A stretch of 64,000 nt of DNA, from positions 1,144,001 to 1,208,000 of the forward strand of contig NZ_QYUK01000011.1 of assembly GCF_003590945.1 (NCBI RefSeq), given 5' to 3'. This document shows, in pieces, positions 1 through 9,179 of this stretch. The translations under genes and the position numbers were made by a program. The first letter of the stretch is position 1, and the number at the start of each line of letters is the position of its first letter. The notes under the pieces were generated by a model. It ran no database searches and was not told the DNA's origin. It saw only the letters and a list, made by a program, of their open reading frames with translations. This DNA comes from Oleomonas cavernae (lineage in GTDB: Bacteria > Pseudomonadota > Alphaproteobacteria > Zavarziniales > Zavarziniaceae).

Positions 1-531
1 CTCGGCCACCTTCACGCCGGCTTCCGCCGCCTGCTTGGCGGCGCGGGACCGGGCCAGTTCGGCGATATCGATATCCCGGGCCTGGGCCGAGACCACGCTG
101 GTGCTGGCCAGGGCCTGGGTGCGCCTGGCCTTGGCTTCGGCCAGCACGACGGCGGATTGCGCCTCGGCCACGGCGGCCTGGGCCGACAGCAGGTTGGCCT
201 CGGATTGCTTCACCTTGGCTTCCAGCAGGGCAGTGTCCAGGCGGGCGAGGACCTGGCCGGCCTTGACCTGGTCGTTGTAGTCGGCCAGCAGTTCGACGAT
301 GCGGCCGGTGATTTCGGCACCGACTTCGACCTGGTCGACCGGCTGGATCGTGCCGGTGGCGCTGACCGACACGGTCAAGGTGCCCTGGCTCACGGCCTGG
401 ACCTTGTACGGCGAGGTGGTGCTGTGGGGCCAGAAGATCAGGCCCAAGACGATTACAAGCGCCACGCCACCGACGATCCAGGGCCAGCGGCGGCGACGGG
501 GGGCGCCGATCAAGCCAATGTCATTCGTCAT
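1..531 (-). CDS. MacA/HlyD-type efflux periplasmic adaptor subunit (partial)
   Basis: The gene runs off the left edge; the first 177 codons are present, from an ATG at 531. It encodes the membrane-fusion subunit of a tripartite export system, anchored in the inner membrane with its bulk in the periplasm. After a basic stretch (residues 11-15) there is one membrane helix at about residues 16-34. A barrel-sandwich half follows (GTIQPVDQVEVGAEITGRI), then the motif LARLD and a long alpha-helical hairpin. The hairpin carries Ser-Ala-Arg and Ala-rich heptads as in MacA-type adaptors. MacA would pair with a MacB ABC permease and TolC; HlyD-type adaptors serve type I secretion of RTX proteins. The sequence looks more MacA-like, so a role in exporting the neighbouring RTX protein is only possible. 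It is divergent from that gene. Confidence 0.88.
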   Translation of the reverse strand, partial: MTNDIGLIGAPRRRRWPWIVGGVALVIVLGLIFWPHSTTSPYKVQAVSQGTLTVSVSATGTIQPVDQVEVGAEITGRIVELLADYNDQVKAGQVLARLDTALLEAKVKQSEANLLSAQAAVAEAQSAVVLAEAKARRTQALASTSVVSAQARDIDIAELARSRAAKQAAEAGVKVAE

Positions 532-953
532 TCTCTAGGGCTCCGCTGGGCACGCTGCTCGGACGGGCGCCACCATGGCATGGCATACCGCTCCTGAAAA
601 TACGCGGCGGGCTCGTATTTCCTGCGGTGCTTTGACCGGGGAAGCCGGCGCGGCCGTGGCGGCTGAAATGAATCTGACACTTATGTCATGATGTCATGTT
701 GCAGCGCGGCGCATTTTTCTTTGCGCCGCTTATCTCGCGCTGCGGGATCCGAGTATCGTCCTTGTTAGAGGTATTCCAATTACCGTCAGGTATTTTGTCA
801 CCACAGTGGATGCATACCGGCTGAGGGGGGTTCAGGCGATTTTTTTACGAAACGAGCATGATATAGTTGTGCCGACAAGTAATGGCGTCGGCGGGCTGCG
901 TTCATGAAGCGCGGGGGGAAACCGCCGACCAAAATAATGGTCGGGGGGCCACC
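532..953. other. Divergent intergenic region between adaptor and RTX genes
   Basis: This 422-bp stretch has no credible gene. It is less GC-rich than its surroundings and must hold the promoters for both divergent genes. A tandem 8-base direct repeat (ATGTCATG twice, around 683-699) and two copies of AGGTATT near 769 and 788 are visible and could be regulator sites, but I cannot assign a regulator or a convincing -35/-10 pair. Confidence 0.5.
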
Positions 954-3900
954 ATGGCGATCATCAACGGCACGACAAACGACGACGTCCTGAACGGGAC
1001 GGCGGATCCGGACGAAATCAACGGCCTGGAAGGCAACGACACGCTCGACGGGGCCGGCGGCGCCGACATTCTGCGCGGCGGCCTGGGCAACGACATTTTC
1101 ATCGTCGATGCCGGCGACACGGTTGAGGAGAAAGCCAACCAGGGCACCGACGAGGTCAAGACAGTCCTGGCGACCTTCACCCTGGCCAGCTATCTGGAAA
1201 ACCTGACCTTCACCGGCGCCGGCGCCTTCGCGGGCACCGGCAACAGCGTCGCCAACATCATCTTGGGCGGCACGGGCGCCGACGACCTGCTGGGCAACAG
1301 CGGCAACGACACGCTGGTGGGCGGCAACGGCAATGACGAGTTGAACGGCGGCCGCGGTTCCGACCTGATGCAGGGTGGGGCCGGCGACGATACCTACAGC
1401 GTCGACAGTGCCGGCGATGTGGTCGACGAGGGCGGCGGCAGCGGCACCGACCTGGTGAAGACCACGGCCACCCACACCCTGTCGGCCGGTGTGGAAAACA
1501 TGCTGATGCAGGGCACCGGCTCGATTACCGGTACCGGCAATGACCTTGCCAACACCATGACCGGCAACACGGTCAACAACCGCCTCTATGGCCTGGTCGG
1601 CAATGACACGCTGACCGGCGGCACGGGCGACGACACGCTGGACGGCGGCGACAACGACGACACGCTGAACGGCGGCGGTGACAACGACACCTTGCTGGGT
1701 GGGGCGGGCAACGACTCGCTCGATGGCGCCGCGGGCGACGACGACATGCGCGGCGGGGCGGGCGACGACACCTATTTCGTCGATGCGGCCGGCGACACGG
1801 CGAGTGAGACCGGCGGCAGCGGCACCGACACGGTGCGCAGTTCCCTCGGCTTTACCCTGGCGAGCGGGGTCGAGAACCTGATCATCACCACCAGTGCCGC
1901 GGTCAACGGCACCGGCAATAGCGGGATTAACACGCTGACCGGCGGCTCGGGCGCCAATGTCCTCTCAGGGCTGGGCGGCGACGACACGCTGATCGGCAAT
2001 TCGGGCAACGACACGCTGGACGGCGGCACCGGCGCCGACACCATGCAGGGCGGCTCGGGCAACGACACCTATATCGCCGACAACGCGGGCGACACGGCGG
2101 ACGAGACCGGCGGCGGCGGCTCGGCCGATATCGTCCAGGCCTCGGTCAGCTTCACCTTAGGGACGGCGATCGAGCAATTGACCCTGACCGGGACCATGTT
2201 CATCAACGGCACCGGCAACGACCTCAACAACATCATCATCGGCAACACCGGTAACAATATCCTGTCCGGCAACGAGGGCGTCGACACCCTGACCGGTGGC
2301 GACGGCCACGACACGCTGGACGGGGGCACCGGCAACGACAATATGACGGGCGGCCTGGGCAACGACACTTATGTCGTCGACGCTTCCGATACGATCACCG
2401 AGGCGGCGGCCGAGGGCACCGACACGGTGCGCACCAGCCTGGCCGGGTTCACGCTGGGCACCAATTTCGAGAATCTCGAGTTCACCTTCAACTTCGGCGC
2501 CACCGGCGTCGGCAACGCGGCCAACAACGTCATCACCGGCGGCGACGGCAACGATCAACTGACCGGTGGGGCCGGGCAGGATACGGTCAACGGCGCCGGC
2601 GGCGACGATATCCTGAGCGTCACGGATCCCAGCCACTATGTGGCGGGCGAGGTCTATAACGGCGGCGCCGGCACGGACCGCTTCGATTACAACGGCGGGG
2701 GCGCCGTGCTGGACCTGGCCCTCGCCACCTTCACCGGCATCGAGCAGCTCTCCTCCAATGCCACCGAAACCCAGGCGACGGTTGCCAAGCTGGGCGCCTT
2801 CACCGACACGATCGGCGTCGCGGATGCCCGGCTCACCAATGGCGGCAGCCTCGTCATGGCGACCCAGTCCAGCATGTACCTCAGCACCTTGTACCTGGCC
2901 AACACCGCCACGACGGTCGATGTCAGTGCCTTGACCAATTACGGCTTCACGGCGATCCAGGGCGGCACGGCGGCGGATACGCTGTCGGGCGGCCTCAACG
3001 GCGATTCGCTGCTGGGCAACGGTGGTAACGACACCCTCACCGGCAACGGCGGTTCGGACACCCTCGTCGGCGGCCTGGGCAAGGATACGCTGAACGGTGG
3101 TGACGGCGACGATACGCTGCGCATCGACGATGGGGCGGAAATCGTCGCGGCGGAGGCCTACAACGGCGGTGCCAATTCCGATCTGCTTCATGTTGCGGGT
3201 TTCGTTGCCCTGGTGGACCTGTCGGCGACGGTGATCAGCAACATGGAACAGCTGGTTTCCAATGCCACCGAGACGCGCCTGACCACGGCGCAGTTCGCCG
3301 GCTTCAGTGACTACTTCGCTGCCGGCGAGGTCCGGCTGATGACGGGCGGAACAGCCAATCTGTCCACGGTCTCTGGCGTATCCGCGACTGTCCTGCACCT
3401 TTCGAACGCCGGCAACACGATCGACCTCTCGGGTATCACGATCTATGGCTTCGGCAGCATCCAGGGCGGAACGGCCGGCGATACCGTCATCGGCAACGTG
3501 GTTGCCGATACGGTGGCCGGCAACGACGGCAATGACACGCTGAGCGGCGGCGGCGCCGCGGACTCATTGAACGGCGGCAACGGCGACGACACGTTGAATG
3601 GCGGGGATGTCGGCGACAATCTCACCGGCGGCGCCGGCATGGATACGATCAACGGCGACGACGGGGATGACTATTTCTATGTCAATGCAGCTTCGGAATT
3701 CGTCGCAGGGGAGGTCTACAACGGTGGCGCTGGCGTGGACCAACTTCAGTTCGCAGCTCTTGATCCACTGGTCGACCTGTCGGTTGCGACCGTGAGCGGC
3801 ATGGAGGGGCTCTACTCCAACACGACCGAGCTGCGGATGTCGACCGCGACCTTCACCGGCTTTACCAATTACATCAGTACCTACGAGATCCGCCTGCTCG

Positions 3901-4982
3901 ACGGCGGCACGGCGAACCTGACCGGCCTGGTATACATGGGCATCTCGGTCCTGCATCTTTCGGATGCCGGCAACACACTCAATTACGGCGCCCTGACCAA
4001 TTACTCGGTGGCGGTGCAGGGCGGCAGCGGCAACGATACGGTGACTGGCGGCTACAACAATGATGTGATCCATGGCAACGGCGGCGACGATACGCTGACG
4101 GGTGGTGCCGCCGGCGATCAGCTCTACGGCGAGGCGGGTAACGACACGATCAACGGCGGGGCCGACGGCGACTACATGTCGGGCGGCGCAGGCAACGATA
4201 CTTATTTCGTCGACAGCGGCTTGGACAATGTCGACGACCAGGGCGACGGCACCGACCTGGTCAATACCACGCTGGGCTACACCCTGCCGGTCGACATCGA
4301 GAACCTGACCCTGCTCGGCACCGGCGGGTTCAGCGGCTTCGGCAATGCCCTCAACAACCTGATCATCGGCAACAGCGGGGCCAATTCGCTCTACGGCCTC
4401 GACGGCAACGACATCCTGGACGGCGGCACGGGTAACGACACGCTGCGCGGCGGCCACGGCGACGACATCTACATCCTGGACAATGCGGGCGACGTGGTGA
4501 ACGAGGCGGGGGCCAGCGGCAACGACACGGTCCGCGTCAATTTCGCCAGCTACACCCTCGCCAGCGTGTTCGAGAACCTGGAGTTCCTGACCACGGCGGC
4601 GTCCACCGGCGTGGGCAATGCCTCGGCCAACAAGATCACCGGCAATGCCGGGGCCGACAACCTGTCGGGCCTCAACGGGAACGACACGCTGACCGGCGGC
4701 GGCGGCAACGACACCATGGACGGCGGCCTGGACACCGACAGTTTCGTCTTCGCCGCCGGTTCGGCTGCCGACACCATCAACAATTTCGGCGACGGCCAGG
4801 ACAAGCTCGACGTCGCCGGCTTCGGCTATCACTCGCTGGCCGAACTGACCGGCGGCGGCGGGTCGATCGCGGCCGACGGCGGGGATACGCTGGTGACCTT
4901 CAACGGCAGCGGCGACAGCGTGCGCCTGGTCGGCATTGCCCACACCAATGTGACCGCCGCGGATTTCCTGTTCGCGGCGTGA
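954..4982 (+). CDS. Giant RTX calcium-binding repeat protein, probably type I secreted
   Basis: A 1342-residue protein built almost entirely of glycine/aspartate nonapeptide repeats of the GGxGxDxLx type, which bind calcium and fold outside the cell. I chose the ATG at 954 (MAIINGTTNDDV) because a G-rich ribosome site precedes it; an upstream in-frame start at 867 adds a low-quality leader. Seven copies of a roughly 100-residue module (NDTYxVDxAGD, GTDxV, TLxxxxENLxxTG, GTGN) fill residues 45-545 and 1080-1245. Between them lie three copies of a different module of about 118 residues beginning VAGEVYNGG (near 2630, 3140 and 3696). The C-terminus (DxFxF, then a hydrophobic end FLFAA) resembles an uncleaved type I secretion signal. 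There is no signal peptide and no enzymatic domain, so a surface, adhesive or matrix role is inferred. Confidence 0.9.
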   Translation: MAIINGTTNDDVLNGTADPDEINGLEGNDTLDGAGGADILRGGLGNDIFIVDAGDTVEEKANQGTDEVKTVLATFTLASYLENLTFTGAGAFAGTGNSVANIILGGTGADDLLGNSGNDTLVGGNGNDELNGGRGSDLMQGGAGDDTYSVDSAGDVVDEGGGSGTDLVKTTATHTLSAGVENMLMQGTGSITGTGNDLANTMTGNTVNNRLYGLVGNDTLTGGTGDDTLDGGDNDDTLNGGGDNDTLLGGAGNDSLDGAAGDDDMRGGAGDDTYFVDAAGDTASETGGSGTDTVRSSLGFTLASGVENLIITTSAAVNGTGNSGINTLTGGSGANVLSGLGGDDTLIGNSGNDTLDGGTGADTMQGGSGNDTYIADNAGDTADETGGGGSADIVQASVSFTLGTAIEQLTLTGTMFINGTGNDLNNIIIGNTGNNILSGNEGVDTLTGGDGHDTLDGGTGNDNMTGGLGNDTYVVDASDTITEAAAEGTDTVRTSLAGFTLGTNFENLEFTFNFGATGVGNAANNVITGGDGNDQLTGGAGQDTVNGAGGDDILSVTDPSHYVAGEVYNGGAGTDRFDYNGGGAVLDLALATFTGIEQLSSNATETQATVAKLGAFTDTIGVADARLTNGGSLVMATQSSMYLSTLYLANTATTVDVSALTNYGFTAIQGGTAADTLSGGLNGDSLLGNGGNDTLTGNGGSDTLVGGLGKDTLNGGDGDDTLRIDDGAEIVAAEAYNGGANSDLLHVAGFVALVDLSATVISNMEQLVSNATETRLTTAQFAGFSDYFAAGEVRLMTGGTANLSTVSGVSATVLHLSNAGNTIDLSGITIYGFGSIQGGTAGDTVIGNVVADTVAGNDGNDTLSGGGAADSLNGGNGDDTLNGGDVGDNLTGGAGMDTINGDDGDDYFYVNAASEFVAGEVYNGGAGVDQLQFAALDPLVDLSVATVSGMEGLYSNTTELRMSTATFTGFTNYISTYEIRLLDGGTANLTGLVYMGISVLHLSDAGNTLNYGALTNYSVAVQGGSGNDTVTGGYNNDVIHGNGGDDTLTGGAAGDQLYGEAGNDTINGGADGDYMSGGAGNDTYFVDSGLDNVDDQGDGTDLVNTTLGYTLPVDIENLTLLGTGGFSGFGNALNNLIIGNSGANSLYGLDGNDILDGGTGNDTLRGGHGDDIYILDNAGDVVNEAGASGNDTVRVNFASYTLASVFENLEFLTTAASTGVGNASANKITGNAGADNLSGLNGNDTLTGGGGNDTMDGGLDTDSFVFAAGSAADTINNFGDGQDKLDVAGFGYHSLAELTGGGGSIAADGGDTLVTFNGSGDSVRLVGIAHTNVTAADFLFAA

Positions 4983-5248
4983 ACAGTCCCCCTCGCCATT
5001 TACTCGTGGACGGCGAGTGGACGTCGAACTTCTGGCGGGGGCTCTCAACGCTACTCGACCCTGCTGCAAGAGTTTGAGCGCGCGTTCGCTTTTCCAAGAC
5101 CTATGTCCGGTGTCGCGCCCAGGTTTTAACTTCGGCGCGATCGTGTTTTGTCGAAACCCTTGAAGGTATATTGTTGATCGAGTATTCAATCGATGATTGA
5201 ATGCCCTTGATGATTGCAGTCGTCGTTGCATCGTCGGGGGAACAAGAG

Positions 5249-6310
5249 ATGAGAAAATCGCTGCTTTTAGCGGTAGTGATGGTGCTGGCTTGCGCTGGGG
5301 CCATCAGCGATCTCTTGGCTGCTGAGGCAATCGCACCGCTCCAGCCGACAGCCGCGATCCCGGTCATCGGGAGTTTCCACGGCAAATCCTCGGAAGATGC
5401 GGCAAGAGACATAAGCGGTATCGCCTGTTTGGAGGTCGCCGGACAAGAAAAACGCTGTCTGGTGATCAATGACGAGAACCGCTCGGCACAGTTCGTAACC
5501 CTCGCTGAGGGGAAGCTGGTTGTCGGTAACGAAATTTCCCTGATAGACACCAGCGCACCTGCCGATGCCACGGGCACACCGCCAGCGGATCACGGCTGCA
5601 CTGGCGGTACGAAGAAATTCAAGGATCTGGACGGCGAGGCCGTGGCGGCTTTCGGGACAGACTTCCTCGTCGTGGGCTCACACGGATGCAGCCGCAAGGA
5701 TGTGGAATTTCGAAGCTCCTCTTTTCTCCTTATCCGGGTGTCAGTGGCAAATCCGGCTCATCCGGTAGTGACCGGGCGTACCTATCGGCTTTCCGACGTG
5801 TTGCGGCAAGCACCGGATATCGGTGCGTATTTCGCTAAGCCGTTGGCCGACGGCGGCCTGAACATAGAAGGCTTGGCCGTGGCTGGCGGCACATTGCTCG
5901 TCGGGCTGCGTGCGCCTTCGAGCGACGGCAAGGCCTTCATCGTCAGCGTGCCACCGGATCTGCTTTTCGCCGCGAAGGCGCCAAGCGTCATGCGCCTGCC
6001 GCTGGGGCAGGGGGCGGGAATTCGCGATTTGACGATGTTGCCGGCGGCGGACGGGCGGGGGTTGGTGCTCGCGGGGCCGACGCTGGAACAATCGGACGTT
6101 CCCTATTCGTTGTTTGTCTTCGATCCTCAGACTGGCGCTTCGTCACTACTGGCGACCTTGGCGGATGTAACCGTGGAGGGTCAGAGAGGCAAGGCGGAAG
6201 CTGTCACCGTCCTTGACATGGAGGGTAGTCAGCTTCGGGTGTTGGTCATGTTCGACAGTGTGCCGAACGGCGGCCCACTCGAATATCGCATGACGCTTCC
6301 CAAGCCTTGA
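5249..6310 (+). CDS. DUF3616 family secreted protein
   Basis: A 353-residue exported protein that matches the DUF3616 family, whose function is unknown. Start ATG 5249 gives a good signal peptide (RKSLLLAVVMVLACAGA, cleavage near LLAAEA) after a GGGG ribosome site; an earlier in-frame start at 5201 would bury this signal. The body shows repeated beta-propeller-like blades: DISGIACLE, DLDGEAVA, NIEGLAVAGGTLLVGLR and GKAEAVTVL mark successive blades with the xxEG(L/A)A pattern common in this family. Four conserved cysteines (in CLEVAGQEKRC and HGC) could form disulfides in the periplasm. It is the first gene of a tight unit with the DUF2272 gene and a lysozyme gene, which suggests a joint envelope-related role. 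Confidence 0.78.
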   Translation: MRKSLLLAVVMVLACAGAISDLLAAEAIAPLQPTAAIPVIGSFHGKSSEDAARDISGIACLEVAGQEKRCLVINDENRSAQFVTLAEGKLVVGNEISLIDTSAPADATGTPPADHGCTGGTKKFKDLDGEAVAAFGTDFLVVGSHGCSRKDVEFRSSSFLLIRVSVANPAHPVVTGRTYRLSDVLRQAPDIGAYFAKPLADGGLNIEGLAVAGGTLLVGLRAPSSDGKAFIVSVPPDLLFAAKAPSVMRLPLGQGAGIRDLTMLPAADGRGLVLAGPTLEQSDVPYSLFVFDPQTGASSLLATLADVTVEGQRGKAEAVTVLDMEGSQLRVLVMFDSVPNGGPLEYRMTLPKP

Positions 6311-6360
6311 AGGGGTTTCAGCAGTCAACCGAAATACGAATGCCAGAAACGGGGGAGACC

Positions 6361-7050
6361 ATGGTTGTTACTGAATTCGATCAACGTGCCGCCGCTATTG
6401 CGATGGCGGAGTGGTGGTTCTTTGGCAGCCCGTATGTCGATGGGGAGAGCAGCACGCTGCAAATTCACACGGCGCCCGGCAGCCATGGGGTGCCCGGAGA
6501 TGAATCCAAGGACGGATGGAGGCACCGGACGTGGACCTATATGAAGGTCGGCGTCTACCCGGACAGCGATGGTTGGGAGTCCCAAAAGGCCGAGCCTTGG
6601 TCGGCTGCCTTTATCTCTTTTGTTATGCGGACGGCCGGGGCAAAGAGCCGGTTTCCTTATTCGATGAGCCACAGCACTTACGTCTCGAAGGCGGTGCTCA
6701 ATCGCCTATCGGGAAACACGCAGGACACGATTGTCGCCTACCGTTCGGACGAAATCGTCCCGCTCGTCGGGGATCTCATGTGGCGGGGTCGAAAGTCCGA
6801 AGATCCCGCCCAGGTCGATACATCCGGTTGGGGGTTGGACGACATCGCTGCCTACATAAAGGCCGGCGGCGATTCCTTTCCCTCGCACTGCGACTTGGTG
6901 GTGCGCACCGATCTCCAGGCCAAGCAGATTTATTTGATCGGCGGCAATGTGCGCGATCGCGTGCTGCGCACCCGGGTCACCACTGATGCGAACGGCCTTG
7001 CGAAAGGCGCTGCCCACACGGTCGTGCTCCGAAACAATATCGCCGAATAA
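6361..7050 (+). CDS. DUF2272 family protein, papain-like (CHAP/NlpC-type) fold suspected
   Basis: A 229-residue protein recognisable as DUF2272 by the block EPWSAAFISFVMRTAG (about residues 79-93) followed by FPYSMSHSTYV and the C-terminal SHCDLVV and IYLIGGNV strands. The layout resembles CHAP/NlpC hydrolases, where WCAAF carries the nucleophile, but here the position is Ser81; that substitution is usual in DUF2272 as far as I recall. I chose ATG 6361 because GGGGGAGA lies 3 bases before it; an upstream ATG at 6340 is also in frame. No signal peptide or membrane segment is visible. It follows the DUF3616 gene by 50 bases and precedes a lysozyme gene by 36 bases, so a peptidoglycan-related role is inferred, not shown. 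Confidence 0.78.
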   Translation: MVVTEFDQRAAAIAMAEWWFFGSPYVDGESSTLQIHTAPGSHGVPGDESKDGWRHRTWTYMKVGVYPDSDGWESQKAEPWSAAFISFVMRTAGAKSRFPYSMSHSTYVSKAVLNRLSGNTQDTIVAYRSDEIVPLVGDLMWRGRKSEDPAQVDTSGWGLDDIAAYIKAGGDSFPSHCDLVVRTDLQAKQIYLIGGNVRDRVLRTRVTTDANGLAKGAAHTVVLRNNIAE

Positions 7051-7086
7051 TCACGTCGCGAACAGGATTGATGAGGGGAGGCAAGA

Positions 7087-7545
7087 ATGGCCGATCACAC
7101 TCTTTTCAAACAGAAAGCACCTGGCGTCATGCACAATTTGATGGCGGATTTCGAATTGAATCAGGTTCAGGCGGCCGGCGTGCTCGGCAATATCGGACAC
7201 GAGTGCAATGGCTTTCGCAATCTGCACGAGATCGGGCAGCCAGAAGGAAAAGGCGGCTATGGCTGGGCCCAATGGACAGGTCCGCGTCGCAAGAGTTTTT
7301 TTGCCTGGTGCGACAAGAACGCCTTGGACTGGAAAACCGACTTCGCCAATTACGGCTACCTGAAGCATGAACTTGTACACGAATACAAAAGTACCATTTC
7401 CGCTGTCCTGAAAACCAAAGCTTTGGGGGATGCCGTGGCAGCGTTCGAGAAAAACTTCGAAAAGGCCGGTACGCCAAACTACAAGAGCCGGGAGGCTTGG
7501 GGGCAGGAAGCGCTCGATGCGTTCAATGCCGCGGCCAAGGACTGA
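7087..7545 (+). CDS. Phage-tail-type lysozyme domain protein
   Basis: A 152-residue single-domain protein of the phage tail-tip lysozyme type, a glycoside hydrolase acting on peptidoglycan. The N-terminal helix and GVLGNIGHECNGF (residues 31-43, with Glu39 the likely catalytic acid) are followed by GGYGWAQWTGPRRKSF (57-71), a signature of the family, and by YLKHEL and FEKxFE(K/R)AG near the C-terminus. A strong ribosome site (GAGGGGAGG) precedes the ATG. There is no signal peptide, no tail-protein domain and no phage gene nearby, so it is not part of a visible prophage. Possible roles are a toxin delivered by a contact system, or a domesticated cell-wall enzyme; the DUF2272 and DUF3616 neighbours are consistent with either. 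Confidence 0.82.
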   Translation: MADHTLFKQKAPGVMHNLMADFELNQVQAAGVLGNIGHECNGFRNLHEIGQPEGKGGYGWAQWTGPRRKSFFAWCDKNALDWKTDFANYGYLKHELVHEYKSTISAVLKTKALGDAVAAFEKNFEKAGTPNYKSREAWGQEALDAFNAAAKD

Positions 7546-7612
7546 GCTGCCACCGACGAAACGCGATGGCGGCAGACCAAAGGCTTTGGTTGCCGGTGAC
7601 AGCGCAATGCTG

Positions 7613-7651
7613 GCGGGTCATCCCATGAACATCGTTCATGGGATGACCCGC
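7613..7651. repeat. Perfect 18-bp inverted repeat with 3-base loop (hairpin)
   Basis: Arms 7613-7630 (GCGGGTCATCCCATGAAC) and 7634-7651 pair perfectly around the loop ATC. It lies 68 bases after the lysozyme stop and 70 before the next gene. Without a T-run it is a poor standard terminator but would form a very stable RNA hairpin; it could also be a DNA-binding palindrome. Confidence 0.8.
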
Positions 7652-7720
7652 GCACATATCATTTGCCGATCCCGCCTTGGAGCCTAGCCTGGGGCCAACA
7701 AGCGCCGCGGGAGGTCGGGA

Positions 7721-8548
7721 ATGGGCGAGTCGATGGAAAGCCGACATGTCGATACCGGCCTGGGGCGCCTGCGCCTGCGTCTGGCCGGCAGCGGCCCGGC
7801 CCTGATGTTCTGGCCCAGCCTGCTGATGGACGGCGGCATGTGGCAAGCCCAGGCCGCGCATTTCAGCGACCGCTACCGCGTGATCCTGGTCGATTCGCCG
7901 GGGCACGGCGCCAGCCAGGCCCTGACCCGCCTGTTCAGTTTCGAAGAATGTGCCCGGGCGATCGTCGAGATCCTGGATGCCCTGGGCATCGACCGGGCGC
8001 ACTTCGTCGGCAATTCCTGGGGCGGCATGATCGGCGGCACCTTCGCCGCGACCTATCCTGCCCGCGTCGGCGTGGCGATCCTGATGAACTGCACGGCCTC
8101 GGCCTGCGGCTGGCGCCAGAAGCTCGAGTATTTCCTGCTCACCCGCATCCTGTGGCGGGCGGGCAGGGTGCCGGGCTTCATGGTGGGCCAGGCGGTCGAT
8201 GCCTTCATCGGTCCCACGTCGGCCCGCGAACGGCCGCAGGTGGGCGAGGCGATCCGTGCCGCCGTGGGCCGGGCCAATGCCCGCTCGGTCTATTGGGCGA
8301 TCCGCAGCGTGGTGCCGGCGCGGCCGGACCAGCATGGCTTGATGGCGCGCATCCGCACCCCCGTGCTGGTCGTCGCGGGGGAGGAGGATCGCACCTTTCC
8401 GGTCGCCGAAACGGCCGCGATGGCCAGGTCGATCCCGGGCGCTGAATTCACGGTGATGAAACGCACCGCCCACCTGGCAGGGCTGGAATGCCCGGCCGAA
8501 GTCAACACCCTGATCGACGACTTCCTGGCGCGGCACCATTTGGGTTGA
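7721..8548 (+). CDS. Alpha/beta hydrolase
   Basis: A 275-residue alpha/beta-hydrolase fold protein. The nucleophile elbow is GNSWGG with Ser99, preceded by the strand and oxyanion-region motif VDSPGHGAS (57-65). The acid is probably Asp in VVAGEEDRTFP and the base His in RTAHLAGLE near the C-terminus, so the Ser-Asp-His triad is complete. The GNSWGG elbow and lack of a lid extension resemble 3-oxoadipate enol-lactonase and related esterases, but the substrate cannot be named. The ATG at 7721 follows GGGAGGTCGGGA. The gene stands alone between a strong hairpin upstream and the AT-rich cassette downstream. Confidence 0.85.
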   Translation: MGESMESRHVDTGLGRLRLRLAGSGPALMFWPSLLMDGGMWQAQAAHFSDRYRVILVDSPGHGASQALTRLFSFEECARAIVEILDALGIDRAHFVGNSWGGMIGGTFAATYPARVGVAILMNCTASACGWRQKLEYFLLTRILWRAGRVPGFMVGQAVDAFIGPTSARERPQVGEAIRAAVGRANARSVYWAIRSVVPARPDQHGLMARIRTPVLVVAGEEDRTFPVAETAAMARSIPGAEFTVMKRTAHLAGLECPAEVNTLIDDFLARHHLG

Positions 8549-8681
8549 GATGCGCCCCGAACCGGTTGTCGTGGCCTCATAGGGATCCATGACGGGAACG
8601 GGCAGCGAAGCGGTGCCAACTTTACAGCGCTGTTCACGTAGAAGGTAATTGGGGTGCTGTTTTTCCTTTTTTGAGAATTTC

Positions 8682-9179
8682 TCAATACAATGCGATTAGC
8701 TCGTTTACTGTTATCGCAATAAATAAACCCACAAAAATAAAATTTCCCAGATATGTTGACAAAAGGGCTCTTCTAAACCAGCGCTCTCTATCTATCGTTA
8801 TATTAAAGAAGTTTTTCTTGTAGCACTCAAGGTATTTTATATCTGTTATTCTATCAAATTTCAGGTAAAATATTATACCGCAGCAAAACTCCGCATAAGC
8901 TAGAAATAAAAAACAAAAAAGGCAAAGCAGCATCATAGAAAATGGGTAAGGGAAAGGGGATTGTTGTGTTAGTGGATCAAACTTATCTACTAATCTGAAA
9001 ACCAATAATCCTAAAAATCCAAATATAACGCCATTGAATCTAAGTAATGCGCTTGATTTACTATCGATAATATTCAATCTATCGTATAAATACTTTATGT
9101 TCCATTGCTCATCCTTAAGGAGGAGTAAGGTCTGATAGTGCGCATCTTCATTCTGTAACGTCGCCTCAGGTTTACTCAT
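8682..9179 (-). CDS. Small three-helix membrane protein, effector-like
   Basis: A 165-residue inner-membrane protein with a soluble N-terminal helix region (residues 1-43) and membrane helices at about 44-63, 80-105 and 139-160. The segment LYDRLNIIDSKSSALLRFNG before and into helix 1 resembles the entry to the membrane region in Pycsar-type and SLATT-like effectors, where a D-x-K-x-x-x-LL pattern is common; this is a resemblance only, not a family assignment. The gene is strikingly AT-rich and its start overlaps the stop of the deaminase gene by 4 bases (ATGA), so the two are translationally coupled. Composition and coupling suggest recent joint transfer. An alternative is an uncharacterised transporter accessory protein. 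Confidence 0.75.
   Translation of the reverse strand: MSKPEATLQNEDAHYQTLLLLKDEQWNIKYLYDRLNIIDSKSSALLRFNGVIFGFLGLLVFRLVDKFDPLTQQSPFPYPFSMMLLCLFCFLFLAYAEFCCGIIFYLKFDRITDIKYLECYKKNFFNITIDRERWFRRALLSTYLGNFIFVGLFIAITVNELIALY

Noticed and set aside
1000-4700. CRISPR-like regular repetition
   Set aside because: The repeats are in-frame glycine/aspartate codons of an RTX protein, with no identical repeats and no spacers of fixed length.
2157-5231. Long antisense reading frames of 413 and 555 codons opposite the RTX gene
   Set aside because: They are shadows of the repeat-rich, GC-rich RTX gene; their compositions (Val/Ala/Gly/Arg) and lack of domains show they are not genes.
5987-7050. Prophage remnant around the tail-type lysozyme
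   Set aside because: No capsid, tail, terminase, integrase or repressor gene is present; the lysozyme stands with DUF genes.
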